64,000 bases of DNA from Misgurnus anguillicaudatus (lineage: Eukaryota; Chordata; Actinopteri; Cypriniformes; Cobitidae). A program made the position numbers and the translations under genes. The notes under the pieces were generated by a model. The model was not told the origin of the DNA. It was given only the letters and a program-made list of their open reading frames with translations, and did not search any database. This document shows, piece after piece, positions 21,216 to 32,341 of this stretch. The DNA lies in NCBI RefSeq assembly GCF_027580225.2, contig NC_073348.2:28075501-28139500 (forward strand), read 5' to 3'. The stretch's first letter is position 1. Each line of letters opens with the position of its first letter.

Positions 21216-21644
21216 CACACAAATACACAAGTCGATAGAGAGAGAGAGCAAGAGAGAGGAAGAGAGATAGTGCTCATCTCAGTAGATTTAATTAAAACTG
21301 GGGAGAGCAGATGGGGGGAGATGGAAGGAAGTCCAACAGGAGACAGCTCATCTGTCTGAGCCACACTTCTCTCATTTCTTTCTCTCGGTTCTCCATTCCT
21401 TCACCGCACATCTTCTCTCTCTCTTTTTTAATGAATCCTTGGCTTTCTATAACCTACCAATTTGAAGCCTACACTCTGGATGGATGACAGACGGACAGTC
21501 CAGATCAGCATGTGTGTGTATGTGACTATGGAAGGTAATTAGTTCATGGAGGTAAAACAGGTTTGGTTAGGCCTGTTGTGCAGAACATATTTGCTTTTAC
21601 ACTCCAAACCCTAATAAAAGTTTTATAAAAAGCATGCACTTTAA
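21216..21644. other. Non-coding with short GA run
   Basis: A GAGAGAGAGC-type run at 21235-21272 and a CT-rich run near 21415 flank otherwise plain DNA. Confidence 0.35.
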
Positions 21645-21827
21645 AACAAAGGGTTGCATGAATGCATGGGGGGCTGGATACTCAATGATAGAACAAAACA
21701 AAAACATGGGGCCCACATGGAATTTGTGTCTTCAGAAATTTGCATAGATACCCATCATTCTTATAATTCCAACCTTGCTTTGGAAGATAAACAGGCAAAG
21801 ATTTCATACACTAATATGAAGCAATTT

Positions 21828-22195
21828 ATGTAACACTTTATTTTCAATGCCTTTGATACATGTAATTAATAAAGCAATAACAGTAAATTAGGCATAATTT
21901 ACTCTAAACCAAACCCTAATCCTAACCCGGTAACACTTTATTTTATGGTGTCTTTGTTACACATGTTACATGTAATTATTATAGTAATGATGGGTAATTA
22001 TGCATAATTACATGCAACTAATCCTAAACCAAACCCTAATCCTAACCCCAACCCTATAGTAGGTACATGTTGTTGATGAATATTACTTAGTTCTTAAATA
22101 TACAATTACACTGTAACAGTGGCGCCGTAAAATAAAGTGTAACCCCTAACCCTTTAGTAAGTACATGTTCATTTTTTGTACTTAAATGTAAAGCT
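21828..22195. mobile_element. GGTAACAC-family MITE, outer, interrupted
   Basis: Head TGTAACACTTTATTTTCAAT to AACCCTAATCCTAACCC (21828-21928) and tail from the second CCTAACCC through TAGTAAGTACATGTTC (22145-22195) belong to one element split by a full relative at 21929-22144. Confidence 0.7.
21929..22144. mobile_element. GGTAACAC-family MITE, inner, self-insertion
   Basis: Ends GGTAACACTTTATTTTATGG and CGTAAAATAAAGTGTAACC are inverted. CCTAACCC flanks both sides (21921-21928, 22145-22152), an 8-bp TSD consistent with hAT. The CCTAA-rich interior explains the telomere-like look of this region. Confidence 0.85.
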
Positions 22196-23034
22196 GCATC
22201 TAAGGGTTGCATGAATGCATGGGGGGCTGGATACTGAATGATAGAGCAAAACAAAAAACATGGGGCCCACATGAAGTTTGTGTCTTCAGAAATTTGCATA
22301 GATACCCATCATTCTTATAATTCCAACCTTGCTTTGCAAGTTAAACAGGCAAAGATTTTATACACTAATATGAAGCAATTTATGTAAAACTTTATTTTCA
22401 GTGCCTTTGATACACGTTTCATGTAAGTAATATAGCAATAACAATAAATTAGGCATAATAATATGCATATAACTTTAAATCAAACCCTAATCCTAACTCT
22501 ATAGTAAGTACATGTTGTTCATTATAAGTACTAATGTAGGGCTGCAACTAATGATTTTTTTATCGATTAATCGGATGATTATTTTACGATTAATTGACTA
22601 ATCGGATAAAAACTATTAGATTTTTCCCCACACACTACGACAGAGTTTTACTAATATCTTTTTGATTTTGATATTTTAAGCTTTAAATAAAAGCTTTTAT
22701 ATAGTAAATAAACAAACCAAATGTCTTCAGGGATGTGCTGGTGAGAAAATTTTGCTACAGATAATAAACTCATTTTAATCTTCAACTTTAGACCTTATTG
22801 AGAATTAACATTATTCATTATTAACAAAAAAATAAGCGATTGTGATATGAAAGTAATATACATTACAGTAAAAAAACTGGATTTCCCCTTACTTTAAAAA
22901 AAGCGTTTGTGACTAATTTTTTTGAAAACCCTACAACAAATAAAACAAAAACAAACTCACTTTTATTACAGGACAAAATTAAACCTTTATTAAACAGTGT
23001 TCATTTTCGCTTTTGCTTCCGTCATTGTCCTGTC

Positions 23035-23412
23035 AAGGTTGCCAGATCCACGTAACAAAACCAGCCCAATAGCCATTCAAAATTATTTCAAAAGCATCCC
23101 AATGTCTATTCACAGCCCAAATACCAAAAACGAATAAACCAAATACTTCCATCTCTAACCCCGCAGAAAAACATCAACCTGCAGAAACAATTTAAAAGTA
23201 GCCCAATTCGTCTGAGCCAATGTGTAGTGGGCAGTGGGCAGCGCTCCGACATGTGGTGCTTCGATTCCCTTCTAGTGGTCATTTGCCGATCCCATACCTC
23301 TCTCTCCTCCCTGTATTTTCCTGTCCTTTCCTAAACTCACTGTTAAATAAAAAAGGCAAAAAAAGTAGCCCAATTCAGAACTCCTCCGAAAGAGCGAGGA
23401 CCTGGCAACGTT
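23035..23412. mobile_element. Foldback element inside the hAT element
   Basis: AAGGTTGCCAGATCC at the left is inverted as GGACCTGGCAACGTT at the right. The interior repeats AGCCCAAT words. It is split by the SINE at 23210-23360. Confidence 0.6.
23210..23360 (+). mobile_element. tRNA-derived SINE with 16-bp TSD
   Basis: tRNA-like head with CAGTGGGCAGCGCTCCGACA and B box GCTTCGATTCCC, a CT-rich body (CTCTCTCCTCCCTGTATTTT, TGTCCTTTCC) and tail GTTAAATAAAAAAGGCAAA. AAAAGTAGCCCAATTC flanks it perfectly (23194-23209 and 23361-23376), so the boundaries are secure. A different family from the GATAAAAGC-tailed SINEs. Confidence 0.88.
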
Positions 23413-23665
23413 GCGGTCCGGGCAAAGCTGCCTTGTTTTTCACAAACTGGTCAAGCAGGAAGAAGCAGCGCTTGATAAATGTGTCATTTCGAGCACGCAC
23501 CTCGCCCTGTTTAAGCGCCTGACTTTAATTATAAGAGCACAGTTCGCGCTGTATAAAGCAGACATGTGACATTACAGACTAATCAATAATGAAATTTGTT
23601 AATTTCTATCTATTTTATTGATTCGTTGTTGCAGCCCTACTTTAATGTATAATTGCGCTGTAAAG

Positions 23666-23890
23666 CCTGGAGTATAGTCTGTTTTTTACATGTATAGTAC
23701 GCAAACTGTTGAACACACAGCCTTGCAAAGTAGTTTATTTGACTCTTAAGTTTACGCAGACGTTCGGCGCGTACGTATTGTGAAAAAATGCAATGAATCT
23801 CCTGGGCTAAATACTACATTCTCCAGTAGGCGCATATGTGACCTATGCATACAATGTACGCAGAGTTTCAAAAATATGGCGGTGGTTGTA
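23666..23890. repeat. TACGTACGC-type repeat, third copy
   Basis: GCCTGGAGTATAGTCTG, GTACGCAAACTGTTGAACAC, CCTTGCAAAGTAGTTTATTT and CTACATTCTCCAGTAGGCGC follow the order seen at 6488-7242 without the hAT insertion: its TTTGACTC site is single here. Confidence 0.6.
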
Positions 23891-24189
23891 CAGTATGTGC
23901 ACACTGTTCTAATAACGAAAATTACATATTAGCGCTGCCTATACAGTGACTTTTAAAGTGAAAATTGAAATGGGAATTTGTTTTTCTTAAATGAACACAA
24001 GCATGTAAGCAAATAGTTAAACAACAAAAAATCTGAGCAAATATACTAATAAAGCAGTAATTCAAACAGAAATGCCCTTTTTAAAACACTGCGTGTCGAT
24101 GACTGCCACAGTTTGTCAAATCAAACAAATGTCCACACATCAGATGAAATGGCTTTCCACTTTCTAACCTTTCATTTTTTTCTTCATTC
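23891..24189. other. AT-rich non-coding
   Basis: No repeat or regulatory cluster recognised. Confidence 0.3.
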
Positions 24190-25000
24190 CTTTTTCTGCT
24201 TAGCTCAGTTCTCCACTACATTAATCTCATTATCCTTTGAACCTTTTCACCGCTGATGCCAAATGCAATTTGTATTCTGCGGCCCGGCAAAGAGCCCTAA
24301 ACTGATTATACCGGTATAAACCGTGGCAGTCCTGGATATTGTAGGACCTGAAAGGCCCTGAAAGGAGTTCCCATATGCCCTCTGAGTTTCATGACACAAT
24401 GTTGCGCCTGCTTTGCAAGGAAGAAATTAAGCGTGTGAAAGTCTACGCAAAGCCCTCATTTTCCAGTTAATCAAATCTCTGCCTAATCAAATTAGCACAC
24501 ATAATTCAGCTAGATGCGTGGCACAAAAAAGGCATTATCCCCTCTCTCTGGAGCTGAAAAGAGCAGAACCAGCGTGGTATCTCTCTGCGGGCCTCCGCAT
24601 CAGTCGCGGTCAATAAAAGAGGCTTGGGAGTGGGGGAATTTAGGCCGGGCTCTCATGGGGTCAGCGGAGAGGGGAGAAAGGAGGACTTAAACGGGAAGGG
24701 GAGGTTTGGAAAGGGAAGGGCAAGGGTGTTAAAGTTTGGAGCTGGAGGGTGCACGGAGACCTTGGCAGCGATTAAGTTCCCAGCTTATTAAAAGGACCGG
24801 CTCAGCGCGCTCTCCTCGAGGGAGCAGCACAACAGTTGCTAATGAGGTACTTGTTTAATTTTCATTCAAAGGGCTGGACATCTGTGACAAACTCTCTTTC
24901 TTTCTCTCTCTCGCCCCTCCCGGAACCTCTCTCGCCCTCCCTGCGCACACAAAGCCCATCTATCAATGGACCAACAGCGCCTCTCCGGTTTGATGAAGTG
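24190..25000. promoter_or_regulatory. Strong candidate regulatory block
   Basis: About 800 bases of unique sequence with CTACATTAATCTCATTATCC, CAGTTAATCAAATCTCTGCC, TAATCAAATTAGCACACATA, CAGCTTATTAAAAGGACC and GTTGCTAATGAGGTAC. A palindromic TTATACCGGTATAA at 24307 and a purine-rich GGGAAGGG tract at 24660-24725 are embedded. Reads as two or three adjacent conserved elements. Confidence 0.5.
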
Positions 25001-25367
25001 TTTTTCATTGTATACAGCAGATAATGTGTTTCAGAGTGCAGTAGGACTATCAGTATTACTGCTGATCTCTCATCACAGTCAAAGGCCATCAAGAAAACTC
25101 AATAGCGCTTTGAGTTCAATGGCGTAGCGGGCATCTCCTCCCTCTTTCTAATTGATTTGCCTTCCGTGGATGATGTGTTTGTGTGTGCGAGACTGTCCTT
25201 AACACTCCGTCATCATGCACAAACTTGTATTCTTGTGCTTGTGATGAACCCCATCATCTAGGATGTGTTTTTAAAACTTGAACAAACTGAGAGACATTTA
25301 AGAGATCTGGTCTTAGATACTCAGTTTGCACTTTGGTGGTGGTCAGGATGGCCCACTTATATTTACT
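25001..25367. other. Non-coding, no clear feature
   Basis: Plain unique DNA between the regulatory block and a SINE. Confidence 0.3.
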
Positions 25368-25490
25368 GTACATTTATACATTTGGCAGACAGCTTTATTA
25401 AAAGGTATACCTTTAATCTGTAGACGGTTTCCCTGGGAATAAAACCTATGATCTTTTGCTCTGCTAACACAATGCTCTACCAATTCATTG
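25368..25490 (-). repeat. tRNA-derived SINE, reverse orientation
   Basis: On the minus strand: A-box head ATTGGTAGAGCATTGTGTTA, B-box side TAGGTTTTATTCCCAGGG, tail AAGCTGTCTGCCAAATGTAT followed by AAATGTA. The B box is mutated. Confidence 0.75.
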
Positions 25491-25593
25491 ACCTTCAAAA
25501 TTCTTTGCTAAATTGACAATTTTATTCAGTTTCGTCTTAGATTTAATGTCAGGTGCGAAGCACATTTCTTAAGCTCGAAAGATTTTGAAAAAA

Positions 25594-26115
25594 GGGCCCA
25601 TATTATGCAAAATCCACTTTAACAAGATGTTTGGACATAAATGTGTGTTGGCAGTTTGTGAATACAACCACGCTACAATGTAAAAATCCACCCACTCCTC
25701 CTTTTTTAATCCACATTAAACCAGAGCAGTCTCTTTAGACATTCTGTTTTGATTCTCTTGTTAATGTGATGTCACAATAACAAAGCCCCGCCCATAGGCA
25801 CTGACTGACTGGTTAACTTTACCCCAAAAAAATTCTAAATGTGTTGTGGAACTAATGCAGCTATAGATACTATTGTCTCAGACTGTATTCACAGGAATCA
25901 GATGTATTTTTTAAAACCGAAAGCGGTAACTCATTTGCAATTAAAGGTAAACACATGAAAACAGCACTTTTTTGCTTCTGCCCAAATAAGGGCATTTTAG
26001 ATTTGCTATATCTGTGAGATATTTTGAGCTGAAACTTCACAGATACATTCTGGGCACACCTGATACTTATATTACATCTTGAAAAAATTATATATATATA
26101 ATATAATATGTGCCC
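25594..26115. mobile_element. GGGCCCATATTAT-family DNA element
   Basis: Left GGGCCCATATTATGCAAAAT and right TATAATATGTGCCCT are inverted ends of a common fish element. Internal AATGTGATGTCACAATAACA and AAAGCCCCGCCCATAG support the family. Non-coding. Confidence 0.65.
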
Positions 26116-26120
26116 TATTT

Positions 26121-26271
26121 AGTTCATATTAGTACCTAAAAGGTACATATTGGTACCAAATGTATACATGTCTGTGCCTTAACGGTACATATTAGGATCT
26201 TTTTAAAGGGTACCGCCCAAGTGACAGCTACTGTAGGGACCATTTTTGACCATTTTCTTTCTGACAGTGTA
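26121..26271. mobile_element. GGTAC-family MITE, left-truncated
   Basis: AAAAGGTACATATTGGTACC, GGTACCGCCCAAGTGACAGC and the end TTTCTTTCTGACAGTGTA. It directly abuts the preceding element. Confidence 0.75.
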
Positions 26272-26774
26272 TTTTTTAAAGAACTAACAATAATCTACAG
26301 CATTTATTCATATATTTGTAAAATTGCATCTGTTCAGTCTGTTAATGTACGACAAACTAATAGAAATCAAACAATGATCAATTGCAATTGTATTAACAAA
26401 CATAAACACAGATTAATAAATGATGCAAAAATACTCTGCTGGTTGTTAGTTCATGTTAGCTATAACTAATGCTAAAGAATCCAAACTTAATGTAAATCTG
26501 ATAAACAGGGATTATAACCAGTTTGCTGTTATTATAAACGGTAAGAGAGATCCTAGATTTCTCAGTCGTCTAGTCTAATTGGTATTCAAAGAAGTGCATC
26601 TCTTGTCTCATGCTGTCGGTCACTTCTAGTTATTTCATAATACATTCCCCTCTCTCTCATTATGAGAACTGCCAGATTCATATTTGCACTTTGATACCCT
26701 CCCTAATGTGTACAGACACACATGGCATACCAACATGTTCCTCCCTAACCACAGTCACCTCATCCTTTATCAGA
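26272..26774. other. AT-rich non-coding
   Basis: No repeat ends recognised. Confidence 0.3.
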
Positions 26775-26810
26775 CTCTGTGTGTGTGTGTGTGTGTGTGT
26801 GGGGGGGGGG
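26775..26810. repeat. (GT)n followed by G run
   Basis: TGTGTGTGTG run of about 24 bases followed by ten Gs. Confidence 0.9.
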
Positions 26811-26929
26811 TTGTTACTCCCCTGACCGAAACACAAATCAAGCGCTCAAAACAGCTTCAATCTGCTCAATGTAAACAGGCACCAACGCTGACTGAAGGTC
26901 AGAGGTCAATCCCATGGATCAGCCCTCGG

Positions 26930-27270
26930 CCAGATAGTGGTTTCAGTTGAATTCGGTCGACGGGGCAGGGGAGGGGCAGTGGCAGGAACAAAGACGGAGG
27001 CGTAGCAGCCTAAAGCCCTAAAGTCAGATCATAACTAAACAGCGCATTATTATAGCTGTGCCTCTGGAGAGGGCCATCTGTGCTGTCTAATGGGCTTCAG
27101 TGAGGCGGTCAATGCTCAAGTTCATTTAGGAAAACGATGATGATGATGACAGTGTTAATGGCTCTACTCGGAAACATGTCTTGCCATCGGCGGTGCCATG
27201 AAATCCAACCGAGACGCCGGCCATTGGCCGCACCCCACTGCTACATTACGACAAGCGTTATAAAGTTTAT
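26930..27270. promoter_or_regulatory. Candidate conserved non-coding element
   Basis: AACAGCGCATTATTATAGCT, GGCCATCTGTGCTGTCTAAT and a GATGATGATGATGACAG run, then GGCCATTGGCCGCACCCC. GC-richer than its surroundings, unique. Confidence 0.45.
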
Positions 27271-27370
27271 TTTATGAAGCTTCTCACTGTGGGTCATTGT
27301 TGTACGTTATTATGGTTCGGCTGCATTTAGTTTTGATTGAACCACTGTTGAATATTTAGCTGTTGTTGAA

Positions 27371-27897
27371 CTTACTTTGTACGAAAACACAACATTTTTT
27401 ATTTTTAATAACTTAATTTTTTTCTTTTTTTTACATTAACATAACATTTAAATTTGTAGATTTTTTTCATTTCAATTTTTATACATTTTTATTATATAAG
27501 CTATTTTTATTTTTAAATATTTTTATTTTTAAATATTTTTATTTCATTTTAATATTTGAACTTTTAATTAAATGTATTTTTGAACTTGAAAATATATTTA
27601 GTTTAAAACTTTATATATCAAAAAATATTTTTTTGAAATATATGGATTTAAATATATAGGGCTAAATATATGGTTTAAAATATGTTTATTTTTAAAATAT
27701 ATTTCAAAATATACAAAAATGGCCAAAAATATAATGGTGAAAAACATATTTTTGTAAACATATATTTCAGCAAATATATTTTTTTGCCATTTTTTGAATA
27801 TTTTTAAATATATTAGAAGAAGTATGGGATGGATTACAAGGGATTATGGTAATGGTTTTCAGAAGTTACGCGAGATGGACTCAAACTGGCTTCTTTA
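27371..27897. repeat. AT-rich tandem duplication, copy 1
   Basis: Starts CTTACTTTGTACGAAAACAC and ends with GAGATGGACTCAAACTGGCT. Matched in order by copy 2 with a 527-base offset. About 85% A+T with many AAATATATTT words; no terminal inverted repeat noticed. Confidence 0.85.
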
Positions 27898-28450
27898 CTT
27901 ACTTTGTATGAAAACACAAAAAATATTACATTTTTAATAACGGATTTTTTTAAATTATTTTATAAAAATTTTTTACATTATTAACATAACATTTAAATTT
28001 GTAGAATTTTTTCATTTAAATTATTATCATTTTTTTATTAAATAAACTATTTTTATTTTTAAATATTTTTATTTTTAAGAATTTTTATTTCATTTTAATA
28101 TTTGAACTTATTTCTTTTTAATTAAATGTATTTTTGAACTTGAAAATATATTTAGTTTAAAACTTCATATATCAAAAAATATTTATTTGAAATATATGTA
28201 TTTAAATATATAGGGGTAATATATTATTAAATGGTTTAAATATATTTATTTTTAAATATTTCAAAATATACAAAAATGTCAAAAAAATATATTGGTGAAA
28301 AACATATTTTTTTAAACACATATTTCAGCAAATATATTTTTTGGCCATTTTTTGTATATTAAAAAAAAATATTAAAATAAGTATGGGATGGATTAAGGGA
28401 TTATGGTGATGGTTTTAAGAAATTACACGAGATGGACTCAAAGTTGCTTC
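27898..28450. repeat. AT-rich tandem duplication, copy 2
   Basis: Starts CTTACTTTGTATGAAAACAC and ends GAGATGGACTCAAAGTTGCT, followed by the beginning of a third CTTACTTA. Differences from copy 1 are mainly A/T indels. Confidence 0.85.
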
Positions 28451-29689
28451 CTTACTTACAACCACAGCTCTGGTATAATTTTGCTAACTGCAAACTATTA
28501 AAAAACAGTGTAAGGATTGTGTTTGGTTAGTGTCTAGTGTGCATAAATATAAGTGTTCTTCTCCTTCAATTGACCTCTGTCAAATAGACATGATTTTTGG
28601 TCTGGATCCGAAGAAGAGCACGCGTGTTACCAATCTGACCTCAGAATGAAATGACTTGAAGTGTGTATGTGTGTGTAAGTAATGGCCATGTCTTCTGTTG
28701 ACCGTGAGGTGATCAGTCATGTGGTTTAAAGTGGTGCTGTGTTAGAGACAGGGGCTGATAAAGGTAAGAAAGATAAGGTCAGAGTGAGAGAGGGAGAAAG
28801 GGCGAGAGAGGTCGACATCAGGTACATTGGGATTAACGCTATCTCTTGCTAACAGCATGCTATGGTGATAAAGCGAAATTCACTTTAAACTCTTGCTTTG
28901 TCGTGACAGCAGTTGACCTGATGTTTTGCGACTTACTGACAGCGCACATAAGGTTGTGTGGCGTTCAGAATTAAATACTAATTATTTAATTTCTATCAAT
29001 TTTGTATGCAAAATGCATTACTGTATATAACAAAAAGTAAAATTCATAACAAAGAATAAAAAGGTTGTATCAATGTTGAAAGTTTACTACAACTTTCCAA
29101 GCCTTGTTTAAAGGTCTCTGTTTAAAGTTTAAAATGTCTAAAGGTTACTCAGACAGAAGACGACTCTGGGTCGGATCAGCACTGTATCCGGCCCAGATAC
29201 ATCTGCTGTCTGGGTATACAGGTCTGAAAGACAAAACAAACCAATAAATCATTTTAAAATGTCATCTAGAAACTTATTTAAGTTAAAATATATATATATT
29301 TCATGGGCCAGGGTGGATAACACATCTTGTCCCACTTTTTATAATTTAAATTTCACTTCCTAATGGGGGCACAGGGCGCTGATTCTCAAATCCGAAGTTC
29401 TGCAGAATTATTGATTTTGTTGTGGACTTACTTTCGAGCATTCAATAAACACAACAAACCAGCACAAACAACAACAAAACAAAAACAGCATGTTTCCTTG
29501 CCTAGTGAAAAAGCAGTAAACATTTCTGCCATGCTTTGTACAGACTGGGAACCATAGCTGGCAAAAATAATAAATAGAAAACCTGTGGAGGTGTTTCTAG
29601 CAGAGATCCAGCCAGGCAAACATTTTTGCCCTGGTGAAATGTGATCAGAAAAAGCCCTTCAGCTACACCTCCTTACTTCCTTTCACTGT
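28451..29689. other. Non-coding with one repeat fragment
   Basis: Unique DNA apart from 29158-29225, where GTATCCGGCCCAGATACATC resembles a dispersed fish repeat. Short AT run at 29287-29301. Confidence 0.35.
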
Positions 29690-30010
29690 TTCGGATCACG
29701 GTTTTTATGTTATGCGAGTAAACTTTGCTTCCGGCTACACCTTCCTTCTCATCCGTGAATCATCACGCTGAGCCTTGGAGGTGACCTTGAGATGCGAACG
29801 CGGGTGTCGAGAGGTTTAGGCAGAGCTGCGAGGAGGACGGGGCGAGGTTCCTGACAAGCACCGCTGCTGGCTGCGAGAGCGTGTTAAATCATGCATGCGG
29901 GTGTCTGGGCCTACAAACAGTCCGGACCAATCCTGCCAGGCTGAAAGTGAACCTCAGTGTCCACCGCTCATCTTCTGACATGGAAGACAGAACGGCCCGG
30001 ATAACCTCCA
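29690..30010. promoter_or_regulatory. Candidate regulatory block, GC-rich
   Basis: GC-richer unique DNA with GGAGGTGACCTTGAGATGCG (nuclear-receptor-like GGTGACCT), GCGAGAGCGTGTTAAATCAT and GCATGCGGGTGTCTGGGC. No repeat. Confidence 0.35.
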
Positions 30011-30128
30011 GATGAACAATATATCATGTCTGTTAGGTTTAAAAATATTGATGCTGTGTACAGAAACACGCGGGTAGGGATGCTATGAACATGACAGGCT
30101 ATTTCCAGAAAAAGATACAAAAACAATA

Positions 30129-30271
<143 letters not shown>

Positions 30272-30479
30272 TGAGGCTAGACCTACCTTAATACAACATG
30301 ACATATTAAACATACCGCACATTAATCCTCTGTTTTTATTTAGATTTGTTTTAAATCAAATATGACATCTATTCTGCCTGAACTCAAAGAATGACCACAA
30401 TTACTTGCACATGCTGTTTGAGTAAAACACTGATGTAATGAGATGCCGATCTCACAGAAAGACCCCGATGCTGAAAACA

Positions 30480-30670
30480 ATAAGCACATCAGGTTTGATC
30501 AGCACTTCAACCAGACATGGAGAATAAACAAGTAGGAGATTTCTAGCTCTGAACAGGATTTAGCTGCCATTATAATATTGTTGACACGCACCAGGGCGAT
30601 GATACACTTCCTCGGCTAACTGCATTACAGTCCATTAATCCTCAAAGAGTGCATAATTCGCGAAGAAAAG
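30480..30670. promoter_or_regulatory. Candidate conserved non-coding element
   Basis: GGATTTAGCTGCCATTATAA, CGATGATACACTTCCTCGGC, TTACAGTCCATTAATCCTCA and GAGTGCATAATTCGCG in unique DNA. Confidence 0.45.
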
Positions 30671-31004
30671 TGGTAGGTGGCACATATGCAAGTACTGTAG
30701 GCATACATGTCATTTTCAAGTGCACAAATGCGTTAATCTTATAGATTAGGATTAGTTTTCGGCGCATCAGAAACAAAAGCGAGATGAAAGCACTTCACGG
30801 CACAAATCCCATTTGGTTCATAATGGTATTGATGACAAGCATCTAAAGCTTAGCTGAGATTTGGAAATGTAAATAATAAATATCTTACATACCAAATACA
30901 TCATGCAAATTGCTAAAAGGAAACAATTTCTGGTTTACAAAAAGGTATGAGGTGAAATATGTTGGCTGTCATGCATAGTTGTTCATGGTTAAGTCAAAAA
31001 GAGA

Positions 31005-31310
31005 CAAACCCAATAGTTGGGTTAAATGAATCTAGAAAATGTCTATATTTGACCCAACTATGGGATGAAACAACCCATCATAGGGTAACTTATAACCTAA
31101 TGGTTAAGTTTATGCCTTTATGAACCAGTTAAGGATTAAAAATAACCCAGCTTTTTTAGTGTGCAAGTCAAGGTTTTGCATGGCTTGATGCACCCCTGGT
31201 GGTGGATGGTGTAACTACACCAGATAAATATTTTTCTTCCACACTAGTTGGACAAATGCAACTGTTGGGTTTTGATTAATCTATGCTGGGTTGTTTCAGC
31301 CCAAAATGCT
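31005..31310. repeat. AACCCA-type MITE cluster
   Basis: ACCCAATAGTTGGGTTAAAT, TTGACCCAACTATGGG, AACAACCCATCATAGGG, then ATAACCCAGCTTTTTTAGTG and later GCTGGGTTGTTTCAGCCC. At least one full element plus a diverged relative. Confidence 0.55.
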
Positions 31311-31420
31311 AGTTTGTTTCTTGGTTTGTTAAAATATGCATCTATTTTCTAATGCATCTTTTGGGTTTGTCAACATTTTACAGAATCATGGGTTAAAACA
31401 TCCTAACATATATTTTAGAG

Positions 31421-31662
31421 TACACTGTCAGAAAAAAAATTGTAAAAATTGTCCAAATCTGTCACTGGGAAAGTACCCTTTAAAAAGGTCCTAATATGTA
31501 CCATTTAGGTACAGATATGTATACATTCGGTACCAATATGTACCTGTCAGGTACTAATATGGACTCGATGGTACAAATGTGTACTTCTGAGTTACTGATA
31601 TGAACTTTATGGGTTCAAAGGTATACAATGGCAGCAAGAGACTGACATTTTTCTGTATAGTA
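31421..31662. mobile_element. GGTAC-family MITE, near full length
   Basis: TACACTGTCAGAAAAAAAAT, AATATGTACCATTTAGGTAC, TCGGTACCAATATGTACC and a degraded right end GACATTTTTCTGTATAGTA. Uninterrupted. Confidence 0.8.
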
Positions 31663-31727
31663 AGAGACTTTAGGTTGCATCCTATACAGTTGAGCATGCT
31701 AACAGATAGCTTTCTTCAAGTATTATA

Positions 31728-32019
31728 CAGTAGAGATCAAAATTAGAGAACAATTTATAAACATTTGTTTGTTTTGGAAATATTGTTAATGTTTATCGCT
31801 CAAAATCTGAAAAAATATAAGCTGTGGGTATATCAATGACCTATTAGCGTGCTTTACAATATAACCAAGGCACTTCAACAAACGCCTTTATTTTGTGAAA
31901 AACACTACGATCAAAATTAGAAAACGGTAACTAATATACCACGAAAGAAGATTACAACTAAACGTTTTGACTGTTACAGTCTTTAAAAAATAGTAAGAAG
32001 CACAGCAACTTCACTTTAA
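31728..32019. mobile_element. Tc1-like IR/DR end, left portion
   Basis: GATCAAAATTAGAGAAC at 31735 recurs as GATCAAAATTAGAAAAC at 31909. A direct repeat spaced 174 bases is the layout of IR/DR-type Tc1 inverted repeats. TA precedes CAGTAGAGATC. The sequence resumes at 32342 beyond an inserted element. No right inverted repeat or convincing transposase is seen. Confidence 0.55.
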
Positions 32020-32337
32020 CTCATTCCCGGCCAGCCATTTTTGGAAAAGTTGCATGCCAACATTTTTTTTTTGATTTTCACAAAAGTTTCACAAAATTTT
32101 TGTGAAGGAATTTTGTTAAAGATCAGATTTAGAACGATTATCAAAATATACACAAAATTTAAAATTAGTAAATTATGTTTTGGCTTCAGTTTTTTCATAA
32201 ATTGGGTAAGTGGATATCTAGTATCTAGTGGATAACCGCGATATTCCAGATTAACATGAAAATTCATCAGGAACACGTTTTTTATGCAAATGTTTTCTCT
32301 TAATTGACGAGATAATTTGTCAATGGCGGGGAAAGAG
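32020..32337. mobile_element. TTAA-flanked MITE, piggyBac-like
   Basis: CTCATTCCCGGCCAGCCATT at the left is roughly inverted as AATGGCGGGGAAAGAG at the right, and TTAA lies at both borders (32016-32019, 32338-32341). The TTAA duplication is characteristic of piggyBac-type insertion. The inverted ORFs inside are short and incidental. Confidence 0.75.
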
Positions 32338-32341
32338 TTAA

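Larger units (their letters stand above)
21645..22199. repeat. Tandem duplication, copy 1 (553-bp period)
   Basis: GGGTTGCATGAATGCATGGG occurs at 21651 and 22204, and the following 250 bases (ATGGGGCCCACATGGAATTT, AATTTGCATAGATACCCATC, CTAATATGAAGCAATTTATG) are repeated. Copy 1 holds a GGTAACAC MITE that is itself interrupted by another member of the same family. Confidence 0.85.
22537..23639. mobile_element. hAT-type element, 1.1 kb, with nested insertions
   Basis: Left TAGGGCTGCAACTAATGATT and right CGTTGTTGCAGCCCTA are inverted ends with ATCGATTAATCG subterminal words. Flanks TACTAATG and CTTTAATG are an imperfect 8-bp TSD. No transposase is present. Inside lie a foldback element and a SINE. 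Confidence 0.8.
22200..23665. repeat. Tandem duplication, copy 2, interrupted
   Basis: Direct repeat of 21645-22199. It contains a GGTAACAC MITE (from about 22383) whose tail is split by the hAT element at 22537-23639 and resumes at TTAATGTATAATTGCGCTGT. Confidence 0.8.

Noticed and set aside
21901..22160. Telomere-like CCCTAA words (also near position 25-45)
   Set aside because: The words are interior sequence of the GGTAACAC MITE family and are not tandem hexamers.
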